Of a DNA stretch of 64,000 bases, positions 29,864 to 38,807 are shown one piece after another. Positions within the stretch are counted from its first letter, which is position 1. Each line of letters begins with the position of its first letter. A program made the translations under genes and the position numbers. Source of the stretch: Porcincola intestinalis (lineage in GTDB: Bacteria > Bacillota > Clostridia > Lachnospirales > Lachnospiraceae). The stretch is taken from positions 62,001 to 126,000 of the forward strand of contig NZ_VULZ01000009.1 of NCBI RefSeq assembly GCF_009696445.1. Reading direction: 5' to 3'. The notes beneath the pieces are model-generated. The model was not told the origin of the DNA. It made no database searches and worked only from the letters and a program-made list of their open reading frames with translations.

Positions 29864-32464
29864 TTGGCGAAGGTAGAGCTTCTCTCCCCGGGCGGAAGTC
29901 TGACGGGGATAAAAGCCGCGGTGGCGGCAGGAGCAGATGCGGTCTATGCGGGCGGCAGTCTGTTCGGTGCGCGCGCATATGCGGAGAATCCGGATGAGAG
30001 CGGGCTTCTGGAAGCCATCGATTTCTGCCATCTCCACCGCGTCAGAATGTATCTGACTGTCAATACGCTGCTCAAGGAAAGAGAGCTTCGGGAGGAGCTG
30101 TATTCTTACATCAGACCCCTCTATGAGCGGGGGATCGATGCGGTGCTGGTACAGGATCTGGGTGTTTTCAGAGCGCTGAAGGAATGGTTTCCGGATCTGC
30201 CGCTGCATGCTTCGACACAGATGACCATCACCGGGGAGGATGGAGCAGCTCTTCTTCAGCAGATGGGTGCCGACAGGGTTGTTCTTTCCAGGGAGCTGAC
30301 GCTCAGCGATATCCGTGCCATCAGAAGCCGGACGGATGTGGAGCTTGAGACCTTTGTGCACGGAGCCCTCTGCTACTGCTATTCCGGCCAATGTCTGATG
30401 AGCAGTCTGATCGGGGGAAGATCCGGGAACAGGGGGCGGTGTGCACAGCCATGCCGGCTTCCATACAGCCTGCGGGACGGGTTTCCAGGGACGGAAGGTG
30501 ACGCCCGGTCTGTCAGCCGGGAGAAGGCCGCCTGCAGCAATCCGCGCGGAGAAAGCGGCAGCCGGAGCATGACAGCCGGGAACCGTTCAGGCAGAGCGGA
30601 CGGAAACAATCCGCGCCGGGAGGCCGGATGCGGAAGATTCGGGGCTGATCAGAGAAACGGCCGATACCTGCTGAGCCTTAAGGATATCTGCACGCTGCAG
30701 ATTCTGCCGGACCTCATCGATGCCGGCATCTCCTCCCTGAAAATCGAAGGGCGGATGAAGCGTCCGCAGTATGCCGCAGGAGTGACGGCGATCTACCGCA
30801 AGTATATCGATCTGTACCTTGAAAGAGGACGGGAAGGATACAGGATTGATCCGGCGGATATGACGGCGCTCACAGACCTCTATTCGAGAGGCGGCTTTTC
30901 CGAAGGGTATTATAATCAGAAAAACGGCCCCTCCATGATGACGATGGACCAGCCGGATCACAGCGGGAGCGCGGCGGCGAGCGTGCTGAAGACAGGCAGC
31001 CGCTGCAGGCTGCAGGCGCTGGAGGACCTCTATCCGTCGGACATCCTGAGCGTTGAGGGAAAGACGGTGCAGTGTGCGGAGCGTGTCCGTGCAGGACAGA
31101 CATTTTCCCTGCTCGGGACCTGCCCGGGACTGAAAGCGGGGAGCATTGTCATGCGTGTCCGTGCCCAGCATCTGCTGGATACGCTCACAGAGACCTATGT
31201 GGACCGGAAATTGTCTGTAGAGGCTGAAGGACATGTCGTGATGAAAGCGGGAGAGCCGCTCAGGATAGCGGCCTCCGCCCTTGGCAGGGAGGCTGTCTTC
31301 AGCGGATCGGTTGTCCAGGAGGCGGAGAAGCATCCGCTTTCGGCACAGGACGTCCGCCGGCAGCTCGGAAAGACCGGAGACACACCGTTTGCATTTCAAA
31401 AGCTGGATGTGGAGCTTTCCGGGAACTGTTTCCTCCCGATCAGCGATATGAACCGGGCCAGGAGGGAAGTGCTGGACCGGCTGAAAGAGGAGATTCTGTC
31501 CGGCAGCTGGAGAAGAATCCCGAAGCAGGCGGGTGATCAAAGCATACAGAACACTCTGGCTGGGGCAGACAACCGGTCTGAAGCAGGCATATGGGCAGGA
31601 GGCGCTCCGGAAAGCCCGCCTTCCGGGACGACGGATGGCGCCACAGAGGGCATGCAGAGGGAAGGCGCGGCGGTGAGACACCCGTCGGTCACAGCCTCCG
31701 TTCTGACGATGGGGCAGCTTCAGGCGGTGCTGAAGGAGAGAAGCGTCGGAGGGGTCTATGTGGAGGTGTCGATTTTTATCGGGCAGCCTGCCACTGCCCC
31801 CGAGGCGATCACAGGCCTGATTCATGATGCAGGCAAACGGGCATATCTGGCAATGCCCTACATCTGGCGAGAGGACGTCAGGCGAACCTTTGAACAGACA
31901 CTTCCTGCAGAGAAGATGAAGCTCTTTGACGGGATTCTTGTCAGAAGCATCGATCAGCTCGGCAGACTGGCGGACTGGCTTCCTCTGAGGGAAGTGATTG
32001 CGGATGCTGGGATCTATACCTGGAATACGGAAGCACAGAAAGAAGTGCGCATGCTGGGGGCGACACTTGATACCTGCCCGTATGAGTGTACGGCAGCGGA
32101 GCTTTCTGCCAGAAATATGAGCGGATCCGAGCTGGTTGTATACGGGCGTCAGCCTCTGATGGTTACTGCCCAGTGTCTGCGGAAAAATACCGGCGGCTGC
32201 ACGCATGCGGCATCCTGGCTGACGCTCACGGACCGTATGAAAGCACAGTTTCCGGTCAGATGTGAGTGTGCCTTCTGCGGGAACATCATCTACAACAGCG
32301 TTCCGCTGGATTTGATCACAGCAGAAAAGGAGCGCCGCCTTCTCTCCCCAGCGTATATCCGCTACAGCTTTACAACCGAGACAGCTGCGGAGGTCCGGCG
32401 GGTGCTGGGCGGAGAACTTCCGGTTTCCATAACAAGAGGTCATATCCGGAAAGGAGTGGAGTAA
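29864..32464 (+). CDS. U32 family peptidase with two low-complexity inserts
   Basis: 866 residues from a TTG start at 29864 backed by AAGGAAGGAGG. The first half has the U32 signature region (FVHGALCYCYSGQCLMSS, GNRGRCAQPCRLPY) with cysteines that in relatives help bind iron-sulphur clusters. The C-terminal part resembles the long U32/DUF3656 type. U32 proteins are linked to collagenase-like activity or tRNA/rRNA hydroxylation, so a peptidase role is not proven. Residues about 203-266 (30470-30661) and about 545-605 are Gly/Ser/Arg- and Gly/Ala/Glu-rich inserts that break the conserved core, the first between CAQPCRLPY and YLLSLKDI. Confidence 0.87.
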   Translation: MAKVELLSPGGSLTGIKAAVAAGADAVYAGGSLFGARAYAENPDESGLLEAIDFCHLHRVRMYLTVNTLLKERELREELYSYIRPLYERGIDAVLVQDLGVFRALKEWFPDLPLHASTQMTITGEDGAALLQQMGADRVVLSRELTLSDIRAIRSRTDVELETFVHGALCYCYSGQCLMSSLIGGRSGNRGRCAQPCRLPYSLRDGFPGTEGDARSVSREKAACSNPRGESGSRSMTAGNRSGRADGNNPRREAGCGRFGADQRNGRYLLSLKDICTLQILPDLIDAGISSLKIEGRMKRPQYAAGVTAIYRKYIDLYLERGREGYRIDPADMTALTDLYSRGGFSEGYYNQKNGPSMMTMDQPDHSGSAAASVLKTGSRCRLQALEDLYPSDILSVEGKTVQCAERVRAGQTFSLLGTCPGLKAGSIVMRVRAQHLLDTLTETYVDRKLSVEAEGHVVMKAGEPLRIAASALGREAVFSGSVVQEAEKHPLSAQDVRRQLGKTGDTPFAFQKLDVELSGNCFLPISDMNRARREVLDRLKEEILSGSWRRIPKQAGDQSIQNTLAGADNRSEAGIWAGGAPESPPSGTTDGATEGMQREGAAVRHPSVTASVLTMGQLQAVLKERSVGGVYVEVSIFIGQPATAPEAITGLIHDAGKRAYLAMPYIWREDVRRTFEQTLPAEKMKLFDGILVRSIDQLGRLADWLPLREVIADAGIYTWNTEAQKEVRMLGATLDTCPYECTAAELSARNMSGSELVVYGRQPLMVTAQCLRKNTGGCTHAASWLTLTDRMKAQFPVRCECAFCGNIIYNSVPLDLITAEKERRLLSPAYIRYSFTTETAAEVRRVLGGELPVSITRGHIRKGVE

Positions 32465-33844
32465 GTGAATCTGAGCACCCTGTTCACCATCCTGATGAAG
32501 GCAGCCCACTACCTGATTTTGATTCTGATGGTCGCTTATACAGTCGCTGCTTATACAGTCTTCCGAAGCAGGAGCAGGGAGACCAGGGAGCGGCTGTTCC
32601 TCAGACAGGACTGGCTGCTTCTGGGCATCCATTTTCTGGCCTACCTGACGATGTATCTCAAGACACTCAATACAGAGCTACTTTTGTTCTATGCAGCGCA
32701 GCTGGTCTATTTTCTGTTTGTGCTGCTTCTGTTCCGGAATCTGTATCCGAGAATTTCAAAGGGGCTGCTGAACAATATGTGTCTGCTCGTGATGACGGGC
32801 TTTGTGATGATTACCAGACTTTCATATGATGAGTCCGTCCGACAGTTCCGTTTTGCCTGCATCGGGACGGTGATTGCACTCATCGTTCCGGTGATCATCC
32901 GGAAACTGCATCTTCTGACAAAGATGACCTGGGCTTACGCGTTTGTCGGAATCGGACTTCTGGGGCTGGTGATGGTCGCTTCCCGTTCTGTAAATGGTGC
33001 AAAACTGACGCTTACAGTTGGCGGGTTTGCCTTCCAGCCTTCAGAGTTTGTCAAGATTATCTTTGTGTTTGCAGTTGCAGGTCTTCTGGCAGGTGAGCAC
33101 AGCCTGAAACGGATCATAACAGCGACAGTACTGGCAGCGGTTCATGTCGGCATCCTGGTGATTTCAACGGATCTTGGTTCCGCGCTGATTTTCTTTGTCG
33201 CCTATCTTGTGATGCTGTTTGTAACGACACGAAATCCGTTTCTTGTGTCGATCGGCGTGCTGGCAGGAGCGGCTGCCGCGGTGGCGGCTTATTTTCTGTT
33301 TTCACACGTGCGGGTGCGTGTCCAGATTTGGAAAGATCCGTTTGCCGACTATGCCGGAAGCGGGTATCAGATCTGTCAGTCCTTGTTCTCGATCGCGGCT
33401 GGCGGCTGGCTGGGAACAGGACTCTACCAGGGAAGTCCGGGAGCGATCCCCTATGTCGAGGAGGACTTTATGTTCAGTGCGATCCTCGAGGAAATGGGCG
33501 GCATCTTTGGGATTTGCCTCATCCTGGTCTGCCTGGCGGTATTTATCATGTTTGTTAACATTGCCATGAAGCTTGAGAGCAGATTCTACCGGCTGGCGGC
33601 GGTCGGCTTTGGCGCAATTTATGCCACACAGGTATTTCTGACAATCGGAGGCGGGACGAAGCTGATCCCGATGACGGGCGTCACGCTTCCGCTTGTAAGC
33701 TACGGTGGAAGCAGCCTGCTCAGCACGCTGATCATGATTGCGATCGTGCAGGGACTGTATATGCTTCGAAGCGACGAGGTGAGAGAAGAATATGAGACAG
33801 AACGATCCCGGATATCAGAACCCGGACAACCATACAGAGACTGA
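32465..33844 (+). CDS. FtsW/RodA/SpoVE family lipid II glycosyltransferase
   Basis: 459 residues from a GTG at 32465 with AAAGGAGTGGAG upstream, directly after the U32 stop. About ten to twelve membrane helices with SEDS motifs: DLGSALIFF, GYQICQSLFSIAAGGWLGTG and a C-terminal PLVSYGGSSLLS. It polymerises glycan strands together with a class B PBP, and the next gene encodes one, overlapping it by 53 bases. Whether it serves division, elongation or sporulation cannot be told from sequence. Confidence 0.93.
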   Translation: MNLSTLFTILMKAAHYLILILMVAYTVAAYTVFRSRSRETRERLFLRQDWLLLGIHFLAYLTMYLKTLNTELLLFYAAQLVYFLFVLLLFRNLYPRISKGLLNNMCLLVMTGFVMITRLSYDESVRQFRFACIGTVIALIVPVIIRKLHLLTKMTWAYAFVGIGLLGLVMVASRSVNGAKLTLTVGGFAFQPSEFVKIIFVFAVAGLLAGEHSLKRIITATVLAAVHVGILVISTDLGSALIFFVAYLVMLFVTTRNPFLVSIGVLAGAAAAVAAYFLFSHVRVRVQIWKDPFADYAGSGYQICQSLFSIAAGGWLGTGLYQGSPGAIPYVEEDFMFSAILEEMGGIFGICLILVCLAVFIMFVNIAMKLESRFYRLAAVGFGAIYATQVFLTIGGGTKLIPMTGVTLPLVSYGGSSLLSTLIMIAIVQGLYMLRSDEVREEYETERSRISEPGQPYRD

Positions 33845-35372
33845 CACCGGAAACAGCGTTCAGAAGGACAGCAGGCGGCGCAGAAGTTTTCTGAGCCGCG
33901 TCCACATCCGGAAAATTGACTTAAGTCCGCAGCAGCCCGGAGAGACAGAGGAGCCGGGGGACCGCCGGAATACAGAGCTTGTGGCCGTCACTTACTTATT
34001 CATTGCGCTTTTGCTTCTTCTGACGGTCTGGGTCGGATACCTCGAGATTTTCAAGCGGGATGACCTCAACAGCAACATCAACAATACAAAGAAGGCCGGG
34101 GCGAGCGGCAATGTGATCCGGGGGAGCATCCTGACAGGGGATGGAACGGTCCTGGCTTCGACCAGCATCGACGGGGACGGAAATGAAACCCGCTCTTATC
34201 CGTACTCCAATATCTTTGCGCATGTGATTGGGTATGCGTCGAATGGAAGTGCAGGCCTTGAAGCAGAAGAAAACTATGACCTGATGTCCTCCCATACGAG
34301 TCTACTGTCCCAGATCCAGAGCAAGGATGACGGAAAGAAGGTGCAGGGAGACAATGTGATCGTTACACTGAACCCCTCTCTGCAGCAGACGGCTTACTAT
34401 GCCCTGGGTTCCTACAGGGGAGCAGTGGTTGTCATGGAACCGGATTCCGGCAAGATTCTTGCGATGGTCTCGAAGCCTGACTTTGATCCGAACACCATCT
34501 CCACGCAGTGGGAGAACCTTGTGTCGGACTCCTCCTCAGGTGTTTTGCTGAATCGTGCGACGCAGGGACTGTATCCTCCGGGATCCACTTTCAAGATGCT
34601 GACGACACTGGCCTATCTGCGTGAACATCCGTCTGATTACACCCAGTTTTCATGGGACTGCACCGGTTCTTTGTCTCAGGGCGATGTAACCATCACCTGC
34701 TACCATGGCGAGCAGCATGGCCAGGAAGACCTGACAGCAGCATTCCGGAATTCCTGCAACACTGCATTTGCTGATATCGGGCTGAATCTGAAGGACAATG
34801 CGCTGCACAACGTCGCGGAGAATTTTTTGTTCAACAGCAAGCTTCCGACCGACATCCAGTCCTCCCAGAGCGTTTTCAAGCTTACGAAGAATTCCTCAGA
34901 CGGAGAGAAGATGACGACTGCGATCGGCCAGGGGGATACGCTGGTAACCCCGCTCCATATGGCGATGGTGACATCCACGATTGCGAATGGCGGAATCATG
35001 ATGCGCCCGTATCTGGTGGATCAGATTAAATCCTCTGAAGGAGACACGGTGTCCAAGAACGATCCGTCGATTTACAAAAAGCTGATGACGCCGGACGAGG
35101 CGCAGACGATCACGCAGTTCATGGAAGCCACTGTCACTTCCGGGACCGCGCAGGCGCTTTCAGGAGCAGGCTACAGTGTTGCCGGAAAAACGGGGTCTGC
35201 CGAGCATGACATTGATAGCGGAGGAACGGGCACGCATTCATGGTTCTGCGGGTTTTCCAATGTGGATGATCCGGATATTGCCGTTGCCGTGATCGCGGAG
35301 GATGCCGGGACAGGATCAGCGGTTGCTGTTCCGATTGCCAAACAGATTTTTGATGCCTACTACGGTGGATAA
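33792..35372 (+). CDS. Class B penicillin-binding protein (PbpA-like transpeptidase)
   Basis: 526 residues: cytoplasmic basic tail, one membrane anchor (about 65-85), a short dimerisation domain, and a transpeptidase domain with SxxK in PPGSTFKML, SxN in RNSCNTAF and KTG in VAGKTGSAEH. It cross-links peptidoglycan with the SEDS partner encoded just upstream. The ATG at 33792, inside the upstream gene, has GAGGTGAGAG before it, so the pair is strongly coupled. Confidence 0.94.
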   Translation: MRQNDPGYQNPDNHTETDTGNSVQKDSRRRRSFLSRVHIRKIDLSPQQPGETEEPGDRRNTELVAVTYLFIALLLLLTVWVGYLEIFKRDDLNSNINNTKKAGASGNVIRGSILTGDGTVLASTSIDGDGNETRSYPYSNIFAHVIGYASNGSAGLEAEENYDLMSSHTSLLSQIQSKDDGKKVQGDNVIVTLNPSLQQTAYYALGSYRGAVVVMEPDSGKILAMVSKPDFDPNTISTQWENLVSDSSSGVLLNRATQGLYPPGSTFKMLTTLAYLREHPSDYTQFSWDCTGSLSQGDVTITCYHGEQHGQEDLTAAFRNSCNTAFADIGLNLKDNALHNVAENFLFNSKLPTDIQSSQSVFKLTKNSSDGEKMTTAIGQGDTLVTPLHMAMVTSTIANGGIMMRPYLVDQIKSSEGDTVSKNDPSIYKKLMTPDEAQTITQFMEATVTSGTAQALSGAGYSVAGKTGSAEHDIDSGGTGTHSWFCGFSNVDDPDIAVAVIAEDAGTGSAVAVPIAKQIFDAYYGG

Positions 35373-35475
35373 TTGCTTCAGGATGCGATATACTTTTTAA
35401 CACACTATGTTCCGCAGACAGAAACAACTATTGAGAAAGCCGGAACGGACTTCTGACAGGCAGAAAGGAGTTGCA

Positions 35476-36012
35476 ATGACTGAGGCAACAAGCTGCGGCG
35501 GAGTCGTAATCTTCAGAGGCAAGATTCTTGTGCTGTATAAGAGCTACAGGAACCGTTATGAAGGGTGGGTTCTCCCGAAGGGGACGGTTGAAGCCGGAGA
35601 GACATTTCCCGAGACGGCACTCCGTGAGGTGCATGAAGAGACGGGGACACAGCCGAAGATTGTAAAGTATGTTGGACAAAGCCAGTATACATTCAATGTG
35701 ACCAGGGATTCGATCCGCAAGACGGTACACTGGTACCTGATGGAGGCAGACAGTTATTATTCGAAGCCACAGCGGGAAGAATACCTGGTGGATTCCGGGT
35801 ATTATAAGTATCATGAGGCCTATCATCTTCTGAAGTTCTCCAACGAGAAGATGATTCTGGAGACTGCATACCGGATGTATCAGGAACTGAAGCGGACAGA
35901 TCAGTGGAGGCCGTTGACAGAGGAAGAGCTCCGGGTGCTCGGCCCGGAGAACCCGGGCCTGGTGTCCGGGCATGCAGATGTTGGAGAACCGCATGGGGAT
36001 CATCTGGTATAA
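35476..36012 (+). CDS. Nudix hydrolase
   Basis: 178 residues with a clear Nudix box (GTVEAGETFPETALREVHEE continuing TGT) that binds Mg2+ and cleaves nucleoside diphosphate-linked substrates. The N-terminus (GGVVIFRGKILVLYKS) is typical of the diadenosine polyphosphate/NTP-cleaning group, but substrate cannot be assigned. AAAGGAG precedes the ATG at 35476. Its end overlaps the start of the next small gene by 20 bases. Confidence 0.9.
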   Translation: MTEATSCGGVVIFRGKILVLYKSYRNRYEGWVLPKGTVEAGETFPETALREVHEETGTQPKIVKYVGQSQYTFNVTRDSIRKTVHWYLMEADSYYSKPQREEYLVDSGYYKYHEAYHLLKFSNEKMILETAYRMYQELKRTDQWRPLTEEELRVLGPENPGLVSGHADVGEPHGDHLV

Positions 36013-36316
36013 AAGCCTCTATCTGGGGGCACTTGTCCGAAAAAAGGCGGGCAGAATCAAAAGAAAAATTGACACGGGGACTTATCCGCCGGGGGTCTAC
36101 CTCGTGACGCTCTCGGAGGGAAAGGCGGTGCTGGAGCTGATTCCGGCTTCAGAGCTGAAAGTGGCCTGTGTCCGCTCCCAGCTTCCGACGGTCGTGGGAA
36201 TTGCGGGCGGAAAGGCAGAGGCAGAGTACGTGGCATCCCGGATTGTGCAGGATACGTGGGAGGCTCAGGGGGATGCAGATGTGAGACGATTCCTTGAATC
36301 GGAGGACAGGGGGTAG
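35993..36316 (+). CDS. Conserved-looking small protein, unknown function
   Basis: 107 residues from the ATG at 35993 (GGAG about 8 bases upstream). An in-frame ATG at 35972 is possible. It starts MGIIWYKSLYLG with basic residues (KKAGRIKRKID), then a compact alpha/beta region. No catalytic motif, membrane segment or family was recognised. It overlaps the Nudix gene and is followed 3 bases later by the next gene, so it is part of the same transcription unit. Confidence 0.6.
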   Translation: MGIIWYKSLYLGALVRKKAGRIKRKIDTGTYPPGVYLVTLSEGKAVLELIPASELKVACVRSQLPTVVGIAGGKAEAEYVASRIVQDTWEAQGDADVRRFLESEDRG

Positions 36317-36319
36317 GAT

Positions 36320-37396
36320 ATGGTACAGATCATCCTGGCCATCCTGAGGATCATCGGGATCATTTTGCTGATTGTGTTGGGAATTGCCGCCGTCCTGATC
36401 CTGCTGGTACTTTTCTGGCCGGTTGAATATCAGATCAGTCTTCGGAAGGAGGATCAGGCGTTTGAAGCAGAGGGCAGGGCAGGTTGGCTGTTTCATCTTC
36501 TCAGCGCGGATGTTCAGATCAGAGAACGAACCGGGACGATCACACTGAAAATTTTCGGCAGGAGGCTGAAGACCTTCCGGATACCGGAGGGCAGGAGGGC
36601 GGAAGCGCCGCACAGTCAGGCGGCTTTAGAAACGGGGACGCAGACACGGGAGGATCAGACTGGAAGACAGATACCCCGGGGGGAGACGGACACCGCCGGG
36701 CAGAAGACAAAAACGGGTGGGCAGGCAGCTTCAGATGGAATCGGACCCCGAAAACGGGCCAGCCGGATTCGGAGCGCTGCCATTTCCGCCGTTTCAGCGG
36801 TCAGAAACATCCTTTCAAGAATATCCGGGGCGGCAGCGGGAATCGCCGCAAGGGCGATTCAGAAAGCAGCAAAGGGATTGGTCACGGCGATGGCGTTTGT
36901 CTTTCGGATGCAGGAACTGCCTTCTGATCTTGGAGACTTCTCCGACACATTCCATGAGAATGCGGATACAAAGATCGAATCATTCAGGAGAAAAGCAGAA
37001 CCATTTGTTTCACCGGATGCATTCAGCCTATACGGAAGGATCATGAGACATCTTGGCAGGCTGCTTCGCAGTCTGCGGTTTCGCAGACTGGAAGGATACC
37101 TTTTGGTCGGTACCGGGAAACCGGATCTGACCGGAGAGCTGATCGGGCTGCTCTACATGATTCTGCCGGATACAGCCAGAGCATATGAGCTTCGAGCGGA
37201 CTTTTATCAGGCAACGCTGAAGACCCGGACGAACGCAGCCGGGCATATCCGTATGAACCATGTTCTGATGTTTCTCATCAGACTGCTGAGAGATAAAGAA
37301 TTCAGAAAGCTTCTCGCCCATGTCAGACGGAAGGGGAAAGAAGGCTCGAAAGGGCGTTCGAAAGGACGGTCAGTGAAAAAGAAAAAGCGAAAATAG
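36320..37396 (+). CDS. Membrane-anchored DUF2953-like protein
   Basis: 358 residues. A strong N-terminal membrane segment (IILAILRIIGIILLIVLGIA) is followed by a short conserved stretch, a low-complexity Gln/Thr/Gly-rich middle, and a C-terminal region that resembles the DUF2953 family found next to the GerW gene in spore formers. The very C-terminus is basic (KGRSKGRSVKKKKRK). Function is unknown, possibly sporulation-related by context. It sits directly before gerW, with which it probably shares an operon. Confidence 0.65.
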   Translation: MVQIILAILRIIGIILLIVLGIAAVLILLVLFWPVEYQISLRKEDQAFEAEGRAGWLFHLLSADVQIRERTGTITLKIFGRRLKTFRIPEGRRAEAPHSQAALETGTQTREDQTGRQIPRGETDTAGQKTKTGGQAASDGIGPRKRASRIRSAAISAVSAVRNILSRISGAAAGIAARAIQKAAKGLVTAMAFVFRMQELPSDLGDFSDTFHENADTKIESFRRKAEPFVSPDAFSLYGRIMRHLGRLLRSLRFRRLEGYLLVGTGKPDLTGELIGLLYMILPDTARAYELRADFYQATLKTRTNAAGHIRMNHVLMFLIRLLRDKEFRKLLAHVRRKGKEGSKGRSKGRSVKKKKRK

Positions 37397-37447
37397 GTCG
37401 GTTTCGGAAGCCTTTTGGCGAGCTATGGAACAGGGAGGATAACCAGG

Positions 37448-37846
37448 ATGGCAGAACACTTTGATACAACAGTAGGAGCTCTTTTCAAGGGAATGGAAGA
37501 GTTTGTCACGAGTAAGACTGTGATCGGCGAACCGGTCAAAGTTGGAGATACGACAATTCTCCCTCTCATTGATGTGAGTTTCGGGGTCATGGCTTCCGCG
37601 CGGAATGAATCCCAGCGGTCAAACGGCGGAGGCGGAATGGGCGGGAAGATGTCGCCGACAGCTCTCCTCGTCATCAAGGACGGCTCGACAAGACTGGTGA
37701 ATATCAAGAATGAGGACTCCATATCGAAGCTGATCGACATGGCGCCGGATCTGATCAACCGCTTTATGCCTGGCAAAAAGAAACAGGACAGCCCTCAGGA
37801 AAAGGCAGCTATGGATGAAGCAGCAAAGAAGGATCAGACATTCTGA
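37448..37846 (+). CDS. gerW: GerW family sporulation protein (YtfJ)
   Basis: 132 residues with the typical N-terminus (VGALFKGMEEFVTSKTVIG) and a glycine-rich loop with NGGGGMGGKMSPTA. In Bacillus, GerW is made in the forespore and supports germination, so the gene indicates spore-forming ancestry. The chosen ATG at 37448 has AGGGAGGATAACC upstream; the frame is open 11 codons earlier. The C-terminal tail is charged and short. Confidence 0.9.
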   Translation: MAEHFDTTVGALFKGMEEFVTSKTVIGEPVKVGDTTILPLIDVSFGVMASARNESQRSNGGGGMGGKMSPTALLVIKDGSTRLVNIKNEDSISKLIDMAPDLINRFMPGKKKQDSPQEKAAMDEAAKKDQTF

Positions 37847-37930
37847 GCATAGCAGCAGGAGGGATGATGCGGGGCAGCGGGCATCCATAAAGGATTGCCC
37901 GGTATTGCCCGCTTAGAACATTCGGCTGAA

Positions 37931-37963
37931 AAAAGAAAACCGGCAGGTTCAACCCTGCCGGTT
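37931..37963 (-). terminator. Terminator of rpmB
   Basis: On the minus strand AACCGGCAGG and CCTGCCGGTT pair around a 6-base loop and are followed by TTCTTTTTT. It sits 31 bases after the rpmB stop. Confidence 0.9.
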
Positions 37964-37994
37964 CACATATACGTCCTCATCCTGGAAGAGAGGC

Positions 37995-38180
37995 TCAGCC
38001 TCTTTCAACCTTGCCGGACTTCAGGCACTGCGTGCAGACATAGATCTTCTTGTTTGCACCATTGATCTTTGCAGTGACGTGCTTGATGTTCGACTTCCAC
38101 ATATGATTGGATCTTCTGTGGGAGTGGGATACGTTGTTCCCGAAATGAGCACCTTTACCGCAGATTTCACACTTGGCCAT
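37995..38180 (-). CDS. rpmB: 50S ribosomal protein L28
   Basis: 61 residues from the ATG at 38180, preceded by AAGGAGGTGCTC. It begins MAKCEICGKG and carries a second CTQC pair near the C-terminus, the zinc-binding form of L28. It is read opposite to the Asp23-family gene, the standard Firmicute arrangement. Confidence 0.97.
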   Translation of the reverse strand: MAKCEICGKGAHFGNNVSHSHRRSNHMWKSNIKHVTAKINGANKKIYVCTQCLKSGKVERG

Positions 38181-38351
38181 CCTGAGCACCTCCTTATAAA
38201 ATTGCACCCGCATGTATAAGTGGCAGAAAGACCAGTGCAGCGGGAATACGTTCTGTTGTCACCGCAGACTTAACAGACATGCCAAATCGCGACTTACACA
38301 TTCTAACAGAACGGACAGCGGAATGCAAGGGGAAATGCAAGAAATTAGATG

Positions 38352-38380
38352 TTTTCATTTATTGCTGATTCTGGTAGAAT
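38352..38380 (+). promoter_or_regulatory. Likely promoter of the Asp23-family gene and yloV
   Basis: TTTTCA (38352-38357) and TAGAAT (38375-38380) with 17-base spacing, about 30 bases before the start codon. Confidence 0.55.
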
Positions 38381-38410
38381 GACTGTGATTATAGAGTCTG
38401 GAGGTATCCT

Positions 38411-38767
38411 ATGAGCGTTCGAATGGAAAACAAACTAGGATCGATCGTCATCGATACAAATGTCATCGCGACATATGCCGGCTCCGTTGCCGTAGAGTGC
38501 TTCGGAATTGTCGGTATGGCGAGCGTGAATATGAAGGATGGCCTGGTCAAGCTCCTCAACCGTGACAGCCTCGGGCATGGAATCAGCGTTCACGTGAACG
38601 AGAAAAAGATCACACTTGATTTCCATGTGATCATTTCCTATGGGGTAGGAATCCACGCGGTTGCGGACAACCTTATCAGCAATGTCAAGTATAAGCTGGA
38701 GTCGTTCACAGGCATGGAGGTTGAGCGGATCAACATCTATGTGGAAGGAGTCAGAGTCATCGACTGA
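38411..38767 (+). CDS. Asp23/Gls24 family envelope-stress protein (YloU)
   Basis: 118 residues matching the Asp23/Gls24 family, which coat or regulate cell envelope processes in Firmicutes. The VIATYAGSVAVECFGIVGMAS segment marks the family. A TGGAGG ribosome site precedes the ATG. It is paired with yloV in the same direction, as in Bacillus and many clostridia. Confidence 0.92.
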   Translation: MSVRMENKLGSIVIDTNVIATYAGSVAVECFGIVGMASVNMKDGLVKLLNRDSLGHGISVHVNEKKITLDFHVIISYGVGIHAVADNLISNVKYKLESFTGMEVERINIYVEGVRVID

Positions 38768-38807
38768 TAAGGAGCAGGGCATTCTGCCCTTCGGAGGGTA
38801 TTTCACA

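Noticed and set aside
30587-32632. 681-codon open frame on the minus strand
   Set aside because: Lies entirely opposite the U32 peptidase gene, has no family resemblance and a composition expected from the complement of biased codons.
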